A stretch of 64,000 nucleotides of DNA from Steroidobacteraceae bacterium. Its GTDB lineage: Bacteria > Pseudomonadota > Gammaproteobacteria > Steroidobacterales > Steroidobacteraceae. Below are positions 8,338-16,305 of this stretch, in pieces (within the stretch, counting starts at the first letter, position 1; each line of letters opens with the position of its first letter). The notes beneath the pieces were generated by a model. It was not told the origin of the DNA and did not search any database. It saw nothing but the letters and a program-made list of their open reading frames with translations. A program made the translations under genes and the position numbers. The stretch is from positions 1 through 64,000 of the forward strand of contig JABAQN010000001.1 in assembly GCA_019187495.1 (NCBI GenBank), in the 5' to 3' direction.

Positions 8338-8901
8338 ATGACCGCACGCCGCTGGTCTGTCTTCCTGCTCGGCCTGGGTGCGGGCATCGCGCTCGCCATC
8401 GCGCTGGTTGCGGGTGAGGCGGCGGTCTCGACCACACGCTTCTGCACATCGTGCCACTCGATGTCCTACCCGGCAGAGGAGCTGCGCAAGTCCGGCCATT
8501 TCGGTGCGCTCGGCGTGGACCCGGACTGCAAGCAATGCCACATCCCGCAGGGAGCGGAGAACCTGCACAGGGCGGTCTGGGCGCACGTGGTCGATGGCTC
8601 GCGCGATCTTGTCCGCGAATTCACCCGCGACTACTCGACGGTCGCGAAGTTCAACGAGCGTCGTCTCGAGATGGCGCAACACGCGCGCATGGCGATGAAG
8701 CGCGACGACAGCCGCACCTGCCGCGGTTGCCACCGTGATCCGCGGCCCGTCGTGCCGGAGGGAAAGGCAGCACACGAGGAACTGCGTGGCAGCCGCGCGA
8801 CGTGCATCGATTGCCACCAGAACCTGGTGCACAAGGCGGTGCCCGAGACCGACCTCGACAGGAGCCTTGCGACGGGCAAGCTCGTTTTCAAGGACGAATA
8901 G
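8338..8901 (+). CDS. cycB: Cytochrome cM552 / NapC-NirT-type tetraheme quinone reductase
   Basis: A 187-residue membrane-anchored tetraheme cytochrome that should link periplasmic c554 to the quinone pool. One N-terminal helix (about 6-30) is followed by CTSCH 36-40, CKQCH 64-68, CRGCH 128-132 and CIDCH 156-160. This layout is typical of NapC/NirT/cM552. It completes the haoA-haoB-cycA-cycB order of bacterial ammonia oxidisers, lying 31 nt after cycA. In that setting flow is from c554 to quinone; NapC relatives run the other way, and sequence alone does not fix the direction. No terminator is seen after it. Confidence 0.92.
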   Translation: MTARRWSVFLLGLGAGIALAIALVAGEAAVSTTRFCTSCHSMSYPAEELRKSGHFGALGVDPDCKQCHIPQGAENLHRAVWAHVVDGSRDLVREFTRDYSTVAKFNERRLEMAQHARMAMKRDDSRTCRGCHRDPRPVVPEGKAAHEELRGSRATCIDCHQNLVHKAVPETDLDRSLATGKLVFKDE

Positions 8902-8920
8902 CGCCGCACGGCGTTGGCCG

Positions 8921-8987
8921 CTGGTACCACGGAGCACACGCCCGGCTGGTACTATCCACCCTCATGAATTGCCCCGGATAATGGTAC
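8921..8987 (+). promoter_or_regulatory. Three TGGTAC direct repeats before the MocR gene
   Basis: CTGGTAC occurs at 8921-8927 and 8946-8952, and ATGGTAC at 8981-8987, all in the same orientation upstream of the MocR start at 9019. MocR regulators such as GabR bind repeated ATACCA/TGGTAT elements, so these are candidate autoregulatory sites. A GATAAT hexamer (8977-8982) next to the third copy could be the -10 box. Confidence 0.45.
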
Positions 8988-9018
8988 CGGTTGCGATACT
9001 GCGCCGGGGGAGGGAGCC

Positions 9019-10509
9019 ATGGAGCTGCCCGTCGCGCTCGATCCGGCGAGCCACGACTCGCTGCAGGGGCAACTGTTCGACCAGTTCCGCGGCCTGGTGC
9101 TGAGCGGCCGGCTGAGGCCCGGTTCGCCGATCCCCGCGACGCGTGAGCTTTCGCAGCAGCTTGGCGTATCCCGCAATACCGTGCTGCTGGCCTACGACCG
9201 CCTGATCGCCGAGGGCTACCTGCAGACGCGCCCCGCTGTCGGAACGTTCGTGAGCCCGGAGCTGCCGGAGAAATCGCTGACGCTCGAGGCCGGCATGCGG
9301 CCGGGCCTCGCGACGCAAGTCCGTACGTCTGCGCGCCGGAAAATCGCCTTCCGCGGGCAGGCGCAAGCGGTCGTGACGAGCCAGGCATTCGACTACGACT
9401 TCCGGCTCGGGCAGCCCGATCCCCGGTCGTTTCCGGCGCGCGCCTGGCGGCGGTTGGTGAATCGCGTGCTGGTCGCCGCGGAAACGCGGTTCACGGAGTA
9501 CCGGGATCCCGCGGGGATGCCGCAGCTGCGCCGCGTGATAGCGGAGCATCTCGGGCCGGCCCGCGGAATCAGGGTCGATCCCGGGCAGGTCGTGATCGTC
9601 GCGGGATGCCAGGAAGCGCTCAATCTCGTCGCGCGTCTGCTGCTGCGGGAAGGCGCGCGCGTCGCGATCGAGAATCCCGCCTACCAGGGCTCGGCCTTTC
9701 TGTTCAGGAGCTACCGCGCGAAGTTCGTACCGGTTCCGGTGGACGCGAATGGCATCTGCGTGGAGGCGCTGCCGGCGACGGGTACAGCGTTCGCCTGTGT
9801 CACACCATCGCACCAATACCCGATGGGCTTCACGCTTTCGCTCGAACGCCGCCTGCGCCTGCTCGACTGGGCACAGCGTACCGGCAGCTACATCATCGAA
9901 GACGATTACGACAACGACATCCGCTACCATGGTTCGCCGCTCGCCGCGCTCATGGGACTCGATTCCAGCGGCAGCGTGATCTATGTGGGCACGTTTTCGA
10001 ACTCGATCGGGGCAGGGCTGCGACTCGGGTATCTGGTGGTCCCGCCACATCTCGTCGCCCCGGCCCGGACGGTCAAGGCACTGCTGAACGACGGACACCC
10101 ATGGCTCGACCAGGCCGTGATGGCCGAGTTCATCACGGGCGGCGCCTTCAAGCATCACTTGCGTCGCCTGCGGCGCATGTATGGCGCACGCCGCGACTGC
10201 CTGGTCGAGAACCTGCGCCGGCACTTCGGTGAGGCCGCACTGTCGGGCACGGAGTCAGGCATGCACGTCGCGTGGCAGTTGCCGGGCGGATTCCCGCGGG
10301 CGACCGGGTTCCAGGCAATGGCGGCGCGGCGTGGAGTCGGCATCTATTCGCTTCCGTCGGGGCCGGCATGCGACTTCGGCGGGTGCGCGTACAGCGGGCG
10401 TACCGTGATCCTCGGCTACTCCTCGCTCGACGAACGGGGCATCGAAGCGGGTATCGCGCGTGTCGCGCAAGCGCTCGACGCTTGGCGCCGAAGTGGACGG
10501 CCGGAGTGA
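9019..10509 (+). CDS. MocR-type regulator with GntR and aminotransferase domains, PLP lysine missing
   Basis: A 496-residue fusion of a GntR winged helix (about 12-80, with ATRELSQQLGVSRNTVLLAY) and a fold-type I aminotransferase domain (about 120-490). Core aminotransferase elements are intact: TPSHQYPMG (262-270) and IIEDDYDNDIRYHG (292-305). At the Schiff-base position, where MocR proteins read TFSKS, this one reads TFSNS: residue 328 is Asn (codon AAC at 10000-10002). It therefore cannot form the usual internal aldimine. It may sense a ligand without covalent PLP or act as a constitutive regulator. Likely targets are itself and nearby genes; its effector is unknown. Confidence 0.9.
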   Translation: MELPVALDPASHDSLQGQLFDQFRGLVLSGRLRPGSPIPATRELSQQLGVSRNTVLLAYDRLIAEGYLQTRPAVGTFVSPELPEKSLTLEAGMRPGLATQVRTSARRKIAFRGQAQAVVTSQAFDYDFRLGQPDPRSFPARAWRRLVNRVLVAAETRFTEYRDPAGMPQLRRVIAEHLGPARGIRVDPGQVVIVAGCQEALNLVARLLLREGARVAIENPAYQGSAFLFRSYRAKFVPVPVDANGICVEALPATGTAFACVTPSHQYPMGFTLSLERRLRLLDWAQRTGSYIIEDDYDNDIRYHGSPLAALMGLDSSGSVIYVGTFSNSIGAGLRLGYLVVPPHLVAPARTVKALLNDGHPWLDQAVMAEFITGGAFKHHLRRLRRMYGARRDCLVENLRRHFGEAALSGTESGMHVAWQLPGGFPRATGFQAMAARRGVGIYSLPSGPACDFGGCAYSGRTVILGYSSLDERGIEAGIARVAQALDAWRRSGRPE

Positions 10510-10540
10510 GCGCAGTGCCGATGATATTCTCGCGCAAAGC

Positions 10541-11569
10541 ATGTTCGAGATCTTTGCGGTAACACCCGAGAACCTGGGACCCGAAGCCATTGGCGACCAC
10601 GCCCGCCGCGTCGAGGCGATGGGCTATGACGGGCTCTTCGTCCCCGACGCCGTCCACGACGGGCTTGTCCTCGCGGCGCTCGCGCTCGCAGCGACCTCGC
10701 GCATCCGGGTCGGGATCTCCGTGCTGGTCGCCTTTCCCCGCAGTCCGATGAATGTGGCGCTCGCCGCATGGGACCTGCAGCGCCTGTCGGGCGGGCGCTT
10801 CGAGCTCGGGCTCGGCACGCAGGTGAAGCAGAACATCGAGGAGCGCTACGCCGCGCGCTGGCTGCCGCCGGCCAGGGGAATGAAGGAGTATGTCGGCGCG
10901 TTGCGGGCGATTTTTCGCAGTTTCCGGGATCCGCGCGAACCACTGGATTTCGCCGGCGAGTATTATCGGTTCACGCGCCTGCAACCGTTTTTCAATCCCG
11001 GGCCCATCGATGCGCCCGACGTGCCGATCATGCTGGGCGCGGTGGGCCCGAGGATGCTCGCGACGGCGGGAGAGTTCGCGGATGGATTGCACACGCACCC
11101 GACCAACACGTCGCCTCGCTACCTGCGCGAGGCGATCCTGCCGAACCTGCTGGCCGGTGCCGGAAGGCGTGACCCGGCCCTTGCGAAGCTGCGCATTTGC
11201 GCGAACCAGCTCGTCGCCACGGGTCCCGACGCGGCAACCGTCGCGGCCGAGCGGGAGCGGTTTCGCGGCACACTCGCCTTCGTGTTCTCGACTCCCGCGT
11301 ACTGGCCGAGCCTCGAGCTCTTCGGCTGGCGGGGAATCGGCGAGCAGCTGCGTGCGCTCACGCGCGAGGGCCGCTGGAAAGACATGCCGGCCGCGCTTCC
11401 CGATCCCGTGCTCGACGAGTTCCTCGTGAGTGGTTGCTACGCGGAACTCCCCGCGAAGCTCGTGCAGCGATTCGCGGGGCTCGTCGATCGCATTACGGTG
11501 ACCGTGCCGACAAATCCGGAACACGATGCGGCCTGCGCCGCCGCCATCGCGGCGATCCGCGCCGCATGA
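10541..11569 (+). CDS. LLM-class (luciferase-like) oxidoreductase
   Basis: A 342-residue TIM-barrel flavin-dependent oxidoreductase of the luciferase-like monooxygenase superfamily, similar to the branch often named F420-dependent. Visible family features include GYDGLFVPDAVHDG near the N-terminus, SGGRFELGLGTQ, and PIMLGAVGPRMLATAGEFADG. Whether it uses FMN or F420 is unknown; no F420 biosynthesis gene is in the window. The start at 10541 gives the canonical N-terminus. The stop overlaps the TetR gene start (ATGA), so both are translated from one message. The location suggests oxidation of a steroid or isoprenoid intermediate. Confidence 0.8.
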   Translation: MFEIFAVTPENLGPEAIGDHARRVEAMGYDGLFVPDAVHDGLVLAALALAATSRIRVGISVLVAFPRSPMNVALAAWDLQRLSGGRFELGLGTQVKQNIEERYAARWLPPARGMKEYVGALRAIFRSFRDPREPLDFAGEYYRFTRLQPFFNPGPIDAPDVPIMLGAVGPRMLATAGEFADGLHTHPTNTSPRYLREAILPNLLAGAGRRDPALAKLRICANQLVATGPDAATVAAERERFRGTLAFVFSTPAYWPSLELFGWRGIGEQLRALTREGRWKDMPAALPDPVLDEFLVSGCYAELPAKLVQRFAGLVDRITVTVPTNPEHDAACAAAIAAIRAA

Positions 11570-12303
11570 AGCGCACAGCCCGAAGCGCCGCGGAGTCCGC
11601 GCCGCCACAGCCACGCAAGTCTCCCCGCCAGCGCCGCTCGCGCGCGACCGTCGAGTTCATTCTCGAAGCGGCGCGCCGCATCCTTTACGGGGAGGGCGTC
11701 AGGGCGATCACCACGCGTCGCGTGGCGGAGCAGTCCGGTGTCGCCGTCGGATCGCTGTACCAGTACTTTCCGAATCGCGAGGCGATCCTCGCGCGTCTCG
11801 CCGAGGACGAGGCGCGGCGCGAGTCGCAGGCGCTGCACCGCTACGTCGGGAAGCTGGGCCACCTGCCGCTCACGCAGTATCTCGATGCCGTGGTGGCGCG
11901 CACCGTGCAGTCCGAGCGGCGCATGCTCAATTTCGGCGGTGAGTTCTACCGGCGTTACACGCAGCATTTCCAGGTCGGTCGCCGGATCGGGCACGAACGC
12001 AGCGGCGACGTCCAGGACGTCGAGACGATCACGCGCGACACGTTGCGTTCCTTCGATCTGCACGCCGCGCAGATCGGCGAGCCGGATACGCCGCTCGCGG
12101 CGTACCTGCTCGCGCGCGGCTTGCCCACGATGCTCGGGGTGCTGGTGGCGGAGCGTCCGGATCTCCTTGGATCGGAGCGCCTCGAGGCCATTCTCGCCCG
12201 GGTTGCGGCCGCGATCGTCGATGCACGGCCGCTGCGCGCGGCGGTGGCCGCAAATGCGAACAAGACCCGCCGGCGGGGAAAGAAGGGCCCGGCAGGGCGG
12301 TGA
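11566..12303 (+). CDS. TetR-family transcriptional regulator
   Basis: A 245-residue regulator with a basic, Pro-rich N-terminal tail (about 1-27) and a classic TetR helix-turn-helix (about 28-75) containing AITTRRVAEQSGVAVGSLYQYF. The C-terminal ligand domain is not assignable. A basic tail (KTRRRGKKG) ends the protein. It overlaps the LLM gene by 4 nt and lies 66 nt upstream of the acyl-CoA ligase. It probably controls the downstream steroid-type operon in the manner of KstR repressors; this is inferred from position. CTTTTAAAG in the gap upstream of the ligase is a possible but very short operator half. Confidence 0.88.
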   Translation: MKRTARSAAESAPPQPRKSPRQRRSRATVEFILEAARRILYGEGVRAITTRRVAEQSGVAVGSLYQYFPNREAILARLAEDEARRESQALHRYVGKLGHLPLTQYLDAVVARTVQSERRMLNFGGEFYRRYTQHFQVGRRIGHERSGDVQDVETITRDTLRSFDLHAAQIGEPDTPLAAYLLARGLPTMLGVLVAERPDLLGSERLEAILARVAAAIVDARPLRAAVAANANKTRRRGKKGPAGR

Positions 12304-12369
12304 AACCCGGCCTGCCGGACTGCCGAATACGAATTGTCCGCGGCCTCGCCAACCTTTTAAAGTGGCGTC

Positions 12370-14187
12370 ATGGATGCGAGTGCCGCCGTTCCCCGCGAAG
12401 TCACCATGCAGCGCCTGATGCGCGGCTTTGGCCTCGTCGCGAACTACCGGCGCGACCAGGACTACACCGTCGCCGATCGCATCGAGGAGCGGGCCCGGGA
12501 TGCGCGGGACAAGCCGTTCATCATTTTCGAGGGGCGCAGCGTCACCTTTGGCGACATGAATGCGCTCGCCAACCGGGTCGCCCATGCGGCGCTCGCGGCG
12601 GGGCTGAAGCGCGGCGACGTGGTCGCGCTGATGATGCAGAACCGCCCCGAGTTTCCGATGGTGTGGCTCGGCCTCGCAAAGGTCGGCATCATCACCGCAC
12701 TGCTCAACACCGAAGCCCGGGACCGGGTACTGAAACACGCCCTCGACCAGACGCGCGCACGCGGGCTGATCTTCGGCTCGGAATGCGCGGAGGCCGTCGC
12801 GACGCTCGCGCCGGCGGATCGCTCCGGGATCATCTTCGAGTCCTTGCACCCCGACGCGGCCGGCCGCTCTCCCGGACTCGTGACCGCGCGCAGCCTCGAA
12901 GCTGCAATGTCGGAGGCGAGCCCGGAGAATCCGGATCGTGCGCTGCGCGCCGGCATCGTCTTCGGCGATCCGCTCTATTACGTGTTCACCTCCGGCACCA
13001 CCGGGTTGCCGAAGGCCGGGGTGATGAGCCACGTGCGCTTCGTCAATGCCGGCGAGGTGATCGGCGGGATCTGGCAACTCGGGCCGGACGACGTCCTTTA
13101 CAACGTGCTGCCGCTCTTCCACGGTGCTGGCGGCATGGTGGTGATCTCGGCCGCGCTGCGCTTCGCCGTGCCGGTCGTGCTCCGCCGCAAGCTGAGCGTG
13201 AGCGAGTTCTGGAACGACATCCGCCGCCACAAGGTCACGGCGATGTATTACATCGGCGAGATCTGCCGCTATATCGCCAACCAGCCGCCGCGGGCGGACG
13301 ATCGCGACCACACGCTGCGCAAGCTCGGTGGCGCGGGCATGCGGCCCGATGTCTGGAGGCAGTTCCTCGAACGCTTCGGCGTGGAGATGGTCCTCGAGGG
13401 CCTCGGGGCGACCGAGGCGAACTACGGCATCACCAATGTCGACAACCGGATCGGCTCGGTCGGGCGGCTGCCCTATCCGCAGGCGAGCAACATCCGCGTG
13501 TTGCGCTACGACACCGACAAGGGCGACTACGTGCGCACGCCGGAAGGTGGCTACGTGCCCGCGAAGGCCGGCGAAGTCGGCGAGCTCGTGGCCGAGGTGC
13601 TCGAGGGGCCGGGAATCGCCGGCATGTTCGAAGGCTACACCTCGGCGGAAGCGACCGAAGCCAAGCTGCTGCGCAACGTGTTCAGGCCCGGTGACCGCTG
13701 GGTGCGCTCGGGCGATCTAGTGCGCTTCGACGAAGAGGATTATTTCTACTTCGTCGACCGCCTCGGCGACACATTCCGCTGGCGCGGGCACAACGTCTCG
13801 ACCGAGGAAGTCGCCGAAGTGCTCGCGTCGTTCCCGGGCCCCGTGAGCGTCAATGTGTACGGTGTGCGCGTGGCGGGCGAGGAGGGGCGTGCCGGCATGG
13901 TCTCCCTCACTTACCCCGATCCGTCGGGCTTCGATCCGGTCGCCTTCCATGCATTTGCCGCCGGGCGCCTCGCGACGTACGCAATGCCGATGTTCGTCCG
14001 CATCTCGCCTGCCGCCGATCTCACCGCCACCTTCAAGCTGCGCAAGGTCGACTTGCAGCGCGAGGGTTACGATCCGCGGCGCACCACCGATCCGCTGTAT
14101 GTTCGCGACGTGAAGGCGGGTGCCTATTTGCCTGTGACCGATGCGAACCTTGCGGCGCTCGGCATCCTGCCGTTCGCCGGAGACTGA
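12370..14187 (+). CDS. AMP-forming acyl-CoA synthetase (FadD/FATP type)
   Basis: A 605-residue adenylate-forming ligase that activates a carboxylic acid to its CoA thioester with ATP. The P-loop-like motif YYVFTSGTTGLPKAG, the acyl-adenylate motif GLGATEANYG and the hinge region RSGDLVRFDEEDYFYFVDR are present, followed by TFRWRGHNVSTEEVAE. The sequence style is that of FATP/very-long-chain ligases such as those acting on sterol side chains. It is the first gene of a six-gene operon with gaps of 7-20 nt, and its product would feed the two acyl-CoA dehydrogenases. Substrate specificity is inferred from the operon only. Confidence 0.9.
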   Translation: MDASAAVPREVTMQRLMRGFGLVANYRRDQDYTVADRIEERARDARDKPFIIFEGRSVTFGDMNALANRVAHAALAAGLKRGDVVALMMQNRPEFPMVWLGLAKVGIITALLNTEARDRVLKHALDQTRARGLIFGSECAEAVATLAPADRSGIIFESLHPDAAGRSPGLVTARSLEAAMSEASPENPDRALRAGIVFGDPLYYVFTSGTTGLPKAGVMSHVRFVNAGEVIGGIWQLGPDDVLYNVLPLFHGAGGMVVISAALRFAVPVVLRRKLSVSEFWNDIRRHKVTAMYYIGEICRYIANQPPRADDRDHTLRKLGGAGMRPDVWRQFLERFGVEMVLEGLGATEANYGITNVDNRIGSVGRLPYPQASNIRVLRYDTDKGDYVRTPEGGYVPAKAGEVGELVAEVLEGPGIAGMFEGYTSAEATEAKLLRNVFRPGDRWVRSGDLVRFDEEDYFYFVDRLGDTFRWRGHNVSTEEVAEVLASFPGPVSVNVYGVRVAGEEGRAGMVSLTYPDPSGFDPVAFHAFAAGRLATYAMPMFVRISPAADLTATFKLRKVDLQREGYDPRRTTDPLYVRDVKAGAYLPVTDANLAALGILPFAGD

Positions 14188-14194
14188 GTTCCCC

Positions 14195-15370
14195 ATGCAC
14201 GTGGACTACACACCCGAACAGCGCGCGCTGCGCAGCGAGTTTCGCGCCTATCTCGCCCGGATCCTCACTCCCGAAGTGCGCGAAGCGCAGCGCCGCCAGC
14301 GCGAGGGTGGCGAGATCTTTCGCGCGGTAGTCCGGCGCATGGGCGAGGACGGCTGGCTCACGCCGGGCTGGCCGGTGGAGTACGGCGGGCGCGCCCTCGA
14401 TTCGCTCGCGCAGAAGATCCTGCTCGAGGAAGTGTGGCTCGCCGAGGCGCCGCATCCGTTCGTGACGGTGAACACGGTCGGGCCCGCCATCATCCGCAGG
14501 GGCACCGAGGAGCAGAAGCGCAGGTTCCTGCCGCCGATCGCCCGCGGCGAGCTCATTTTCGCGGTGGGCTACACCGAGCCTTCGGCGGGCTCGGACCTCG
14601 CATCGCTCAAGACGCGGGCCGAGCGCGACGGCGACGACTACATCATCAATGGGCAGAAGATCTTCACGAGCGGTGCCGAGGGCGCCGACTATGTCTGGCT
14701 CGCGGCGCGGACCGATCCGGATGCGCCCCAGCACAAGGGCATCACCATCTTCGTGATGGATACGCGCCTGCCGGGATTCTCGTTCTCGCCGATCACGACC
14801 GTGGGCGGTTTTCGCACCAACGTCACCTATTACGAAAACGTGCGGGTGCCGGCGTCGATGATCATCGGCGAACTGAACGGTGGCTGGCGGGTGATCACCG
14901 AACAGTTGAATCACGAGCGCGTCGGGCTCGCCGCGCTCGCCTACGGCGCGATGGGCAGCTTCGACCTGACCGTCGAATGGGCGCGCGCCACCCGCTCGAG
15001 CGAGGGCGGGCGCGTCATCGACCGGCCGTGGGTGCAGATGGCGCTCGCCGAAGCCTACGCGGTGCTGCAGGCCAATGCCGTGCTCGGCAACCGCGTGGCC
15101 TGGGAGATCTCCGAGGGAAGTGTGCGCGGCGAACTGGCCGGAGCATGCAAGGTCTTCGGTACCGAAAGCTACATCAAGGTATTGCAGCTACTGCTCGATG
15201 TCGTCGGTTCCGCAGGCCTCGTGAAGCACGGTTCGCCGGGCGCCGCGCTGCGCGCGCGTCTCGAAAGCGAATGGCGAATTTGTCAGATCAACACATTTGG
15301 TGGCGGGGCGACCGAGGTACTGCGCGACATGGTGGCGCAGATGGGACTCGGCCTGCCGCGCGTACGCTGA
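14195..15370 (+). CDS. Acyl-CoA dehydrogenase, first ACAD of the side-chain operon
   Basis: A 391-residue flavin acyl-CoA dehydrogenase. Family signs are TEPSAGSD in the FAD-contact loop, the substrate-loop region GQKIFTSGAEGADYVW, and a C-terminal GGGATEVLRDM segment. It lies 7 nt after the acyl-CoA ligase. A second, divergent ACAD two genes later suggests a heterotetramer like mycobacterial ChsE1-ChsE2, where each subunit supplies part of the flavin site. The expected step is alpha,beta-desaturation of a C3 side chain attached to a ring system. The pairing is inference from gene content. Confidence 0.9.
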   Translation: MHVDYTPEQRALRSEFRAYLARILTPEVREAQRRQREGGEIFRAVVRRMGEDGWLTPGWPVEYGGRALDSLAQKILLEEVWLAEAPHPFVTVNTVGPAIIRRGTEEQKRRFLPPIARGELIFAVGYTEPSAGSDLASLKTRAERDGDDYIINGQKIFTSGAEGADYVWLAARTDPDAPQHKGITIFVMDTRLPGFSFSPITTVGGFRTNVTYYENVRVPASMIIGELNGGWRVITEQLNHERVGLAALAYGAMGSFDLTVEWARATRSSEGGRVIDRPWVQMALAEAYAVLQANAVLGNRVAWEISEGSVRGELAGACKVFGTESYIKVLQLLLDVVGSAGLVKHGSPGAALRARLESEWRICQINTFGGGATEVLRDMVAQMGLGLPRVR

Positions 15371-15383
15371 ACAGGGGATTTCC

Positions 15384-16298
15384 ATGTCGAACGCAGCAAC
15401 GAATGACTGGCTCACGGCGGTGAAGGCGCAGATCGGCCGCGAGGCGCTGCCGCCGCAGACGGCGGTCGATCCCGTGAACCTGCCGATGATCCGCCGCTGG
15501 TGCGAGGCGATGGGAGACCGCAACCCGCTCTACGCCGAAGGCAAGCTGGCGCCTCCGGCCACGCTGTTCATGTGGACGATGAGTCATTTCCGCCCCGACC
15601 TGTCGCGCGAGGGCGGGTCCCTGCTCGGACTCGATCTCGTCGATGCGGCCGGGTTCACTTCGGTGGTCGCGACCAACGTCGAGGAGGAGTATTGCCGCGA
15701 TCTGCGCTGCGGCGATGTGATCACCCAGCGCGTGACGCTCGACGGCATCTCGGAAGAGAAAAAGACCGGGCTTGGCGTCGGGCATTTCGTGACCTTCCGC
15801 TACGAGTTCACCGACCAGAAGGGTGAGGTGATCGGGCGCACGCTGTTTCGCGTCCTGAAGTTCCGTCCGCCCGCGAAGACCGCGGCAGCGAAGAAGTCCC
15901 CGGTGCCGCGTCCGCCCGTCACCCGGGACAGCGCGTTTTTCTGGGAGGGGCTCAACCAGCGCAAACTCCTCGTGCGCCAGTGCGGCAACTGCGGCCGGTT
16001 GCATCATCCGCCGGGCCCGATGTGCCCGGAGTGCAATTCGCTGGAGTGGCGCGCGCTCGAATGCTCGGGGCGCGGCACGATCCACAGTTTCGTCATCGTG
16101 CACCAGCCGCAGATGCCGGGGCTGAATTATCCGCTGCCGGTCGCGCTCATCGATCTCGAGGAAGGCGCGCGCATGGTGGCGAATCTCGGGGAAATCGCGC
16201 CCGGGAAGGTCCGCATCGGCATGCCCGTCGACGTGGATTTCGTCGAGATCGAGAAGGACTTCGTCCTGCCGGTGTTTCGCGAACGGCGCGCGGGCTGA
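15384..16298 (+). CDS. MaoC-like hydratase fused to DUF35 (ChsH2-like)
   Basis: A 304-residue two-domain protein. Residues 1-160 form a MaoC/hot-dog domain (CEAMGDRNPLYAEGKLAPP). Residues 180-304 form a DUF35 domain with a zinc ribbon (Cys200, Cys203, Cys214, Cys217) and an OB fold. This is the ChsH2 architecture: the hot-dog part pairs with a ChsH1-type MaoC protein to hydrate a steroid enoyl-CoA, and the DUF35 part binds and activates the Ltp2 aldolase. Both partners are encoded downstream (17462 and 17902). A Lys/Pro-rich linker joins the domains near 163-178. Confidence 0.88.
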   Translation: MSNAATNDWLTAVKAQIGREALPPQTAVDPVNLPMIRRWCEAMGDRNPLYAEGKLAPPATLFMWTMSHFRPDLSREGGSLLGLDLVDAAGFTSVVATNVEEEYCRDLRCGDVITQRVTLDGISEEKKTGLGVGHFVTFRYEFTDQKGEVIGRTLFRVLKFRPPAKTAAAKKSPVPRPPVTRDSAFFWEGLNQRKLLVRQCGNCGRLHHPPGPMCPECNSLEWRALECSGRGTIHSFVIVHQPQMPGLNYPLPVALIDLEEGARMVANLGEIAPGKVRIGMPVDVDFVEIEKDFVLPVFRERRAG

Positions 16299-16305
16299 GG
16301 CCGGC

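Noticed and set aside
10541-11569. Proof of F420 use from the LLM-family protein
   Set aside because: Family naming is not evidence; many LLM proteins use FMN and no F420 synthesis gene is present here.
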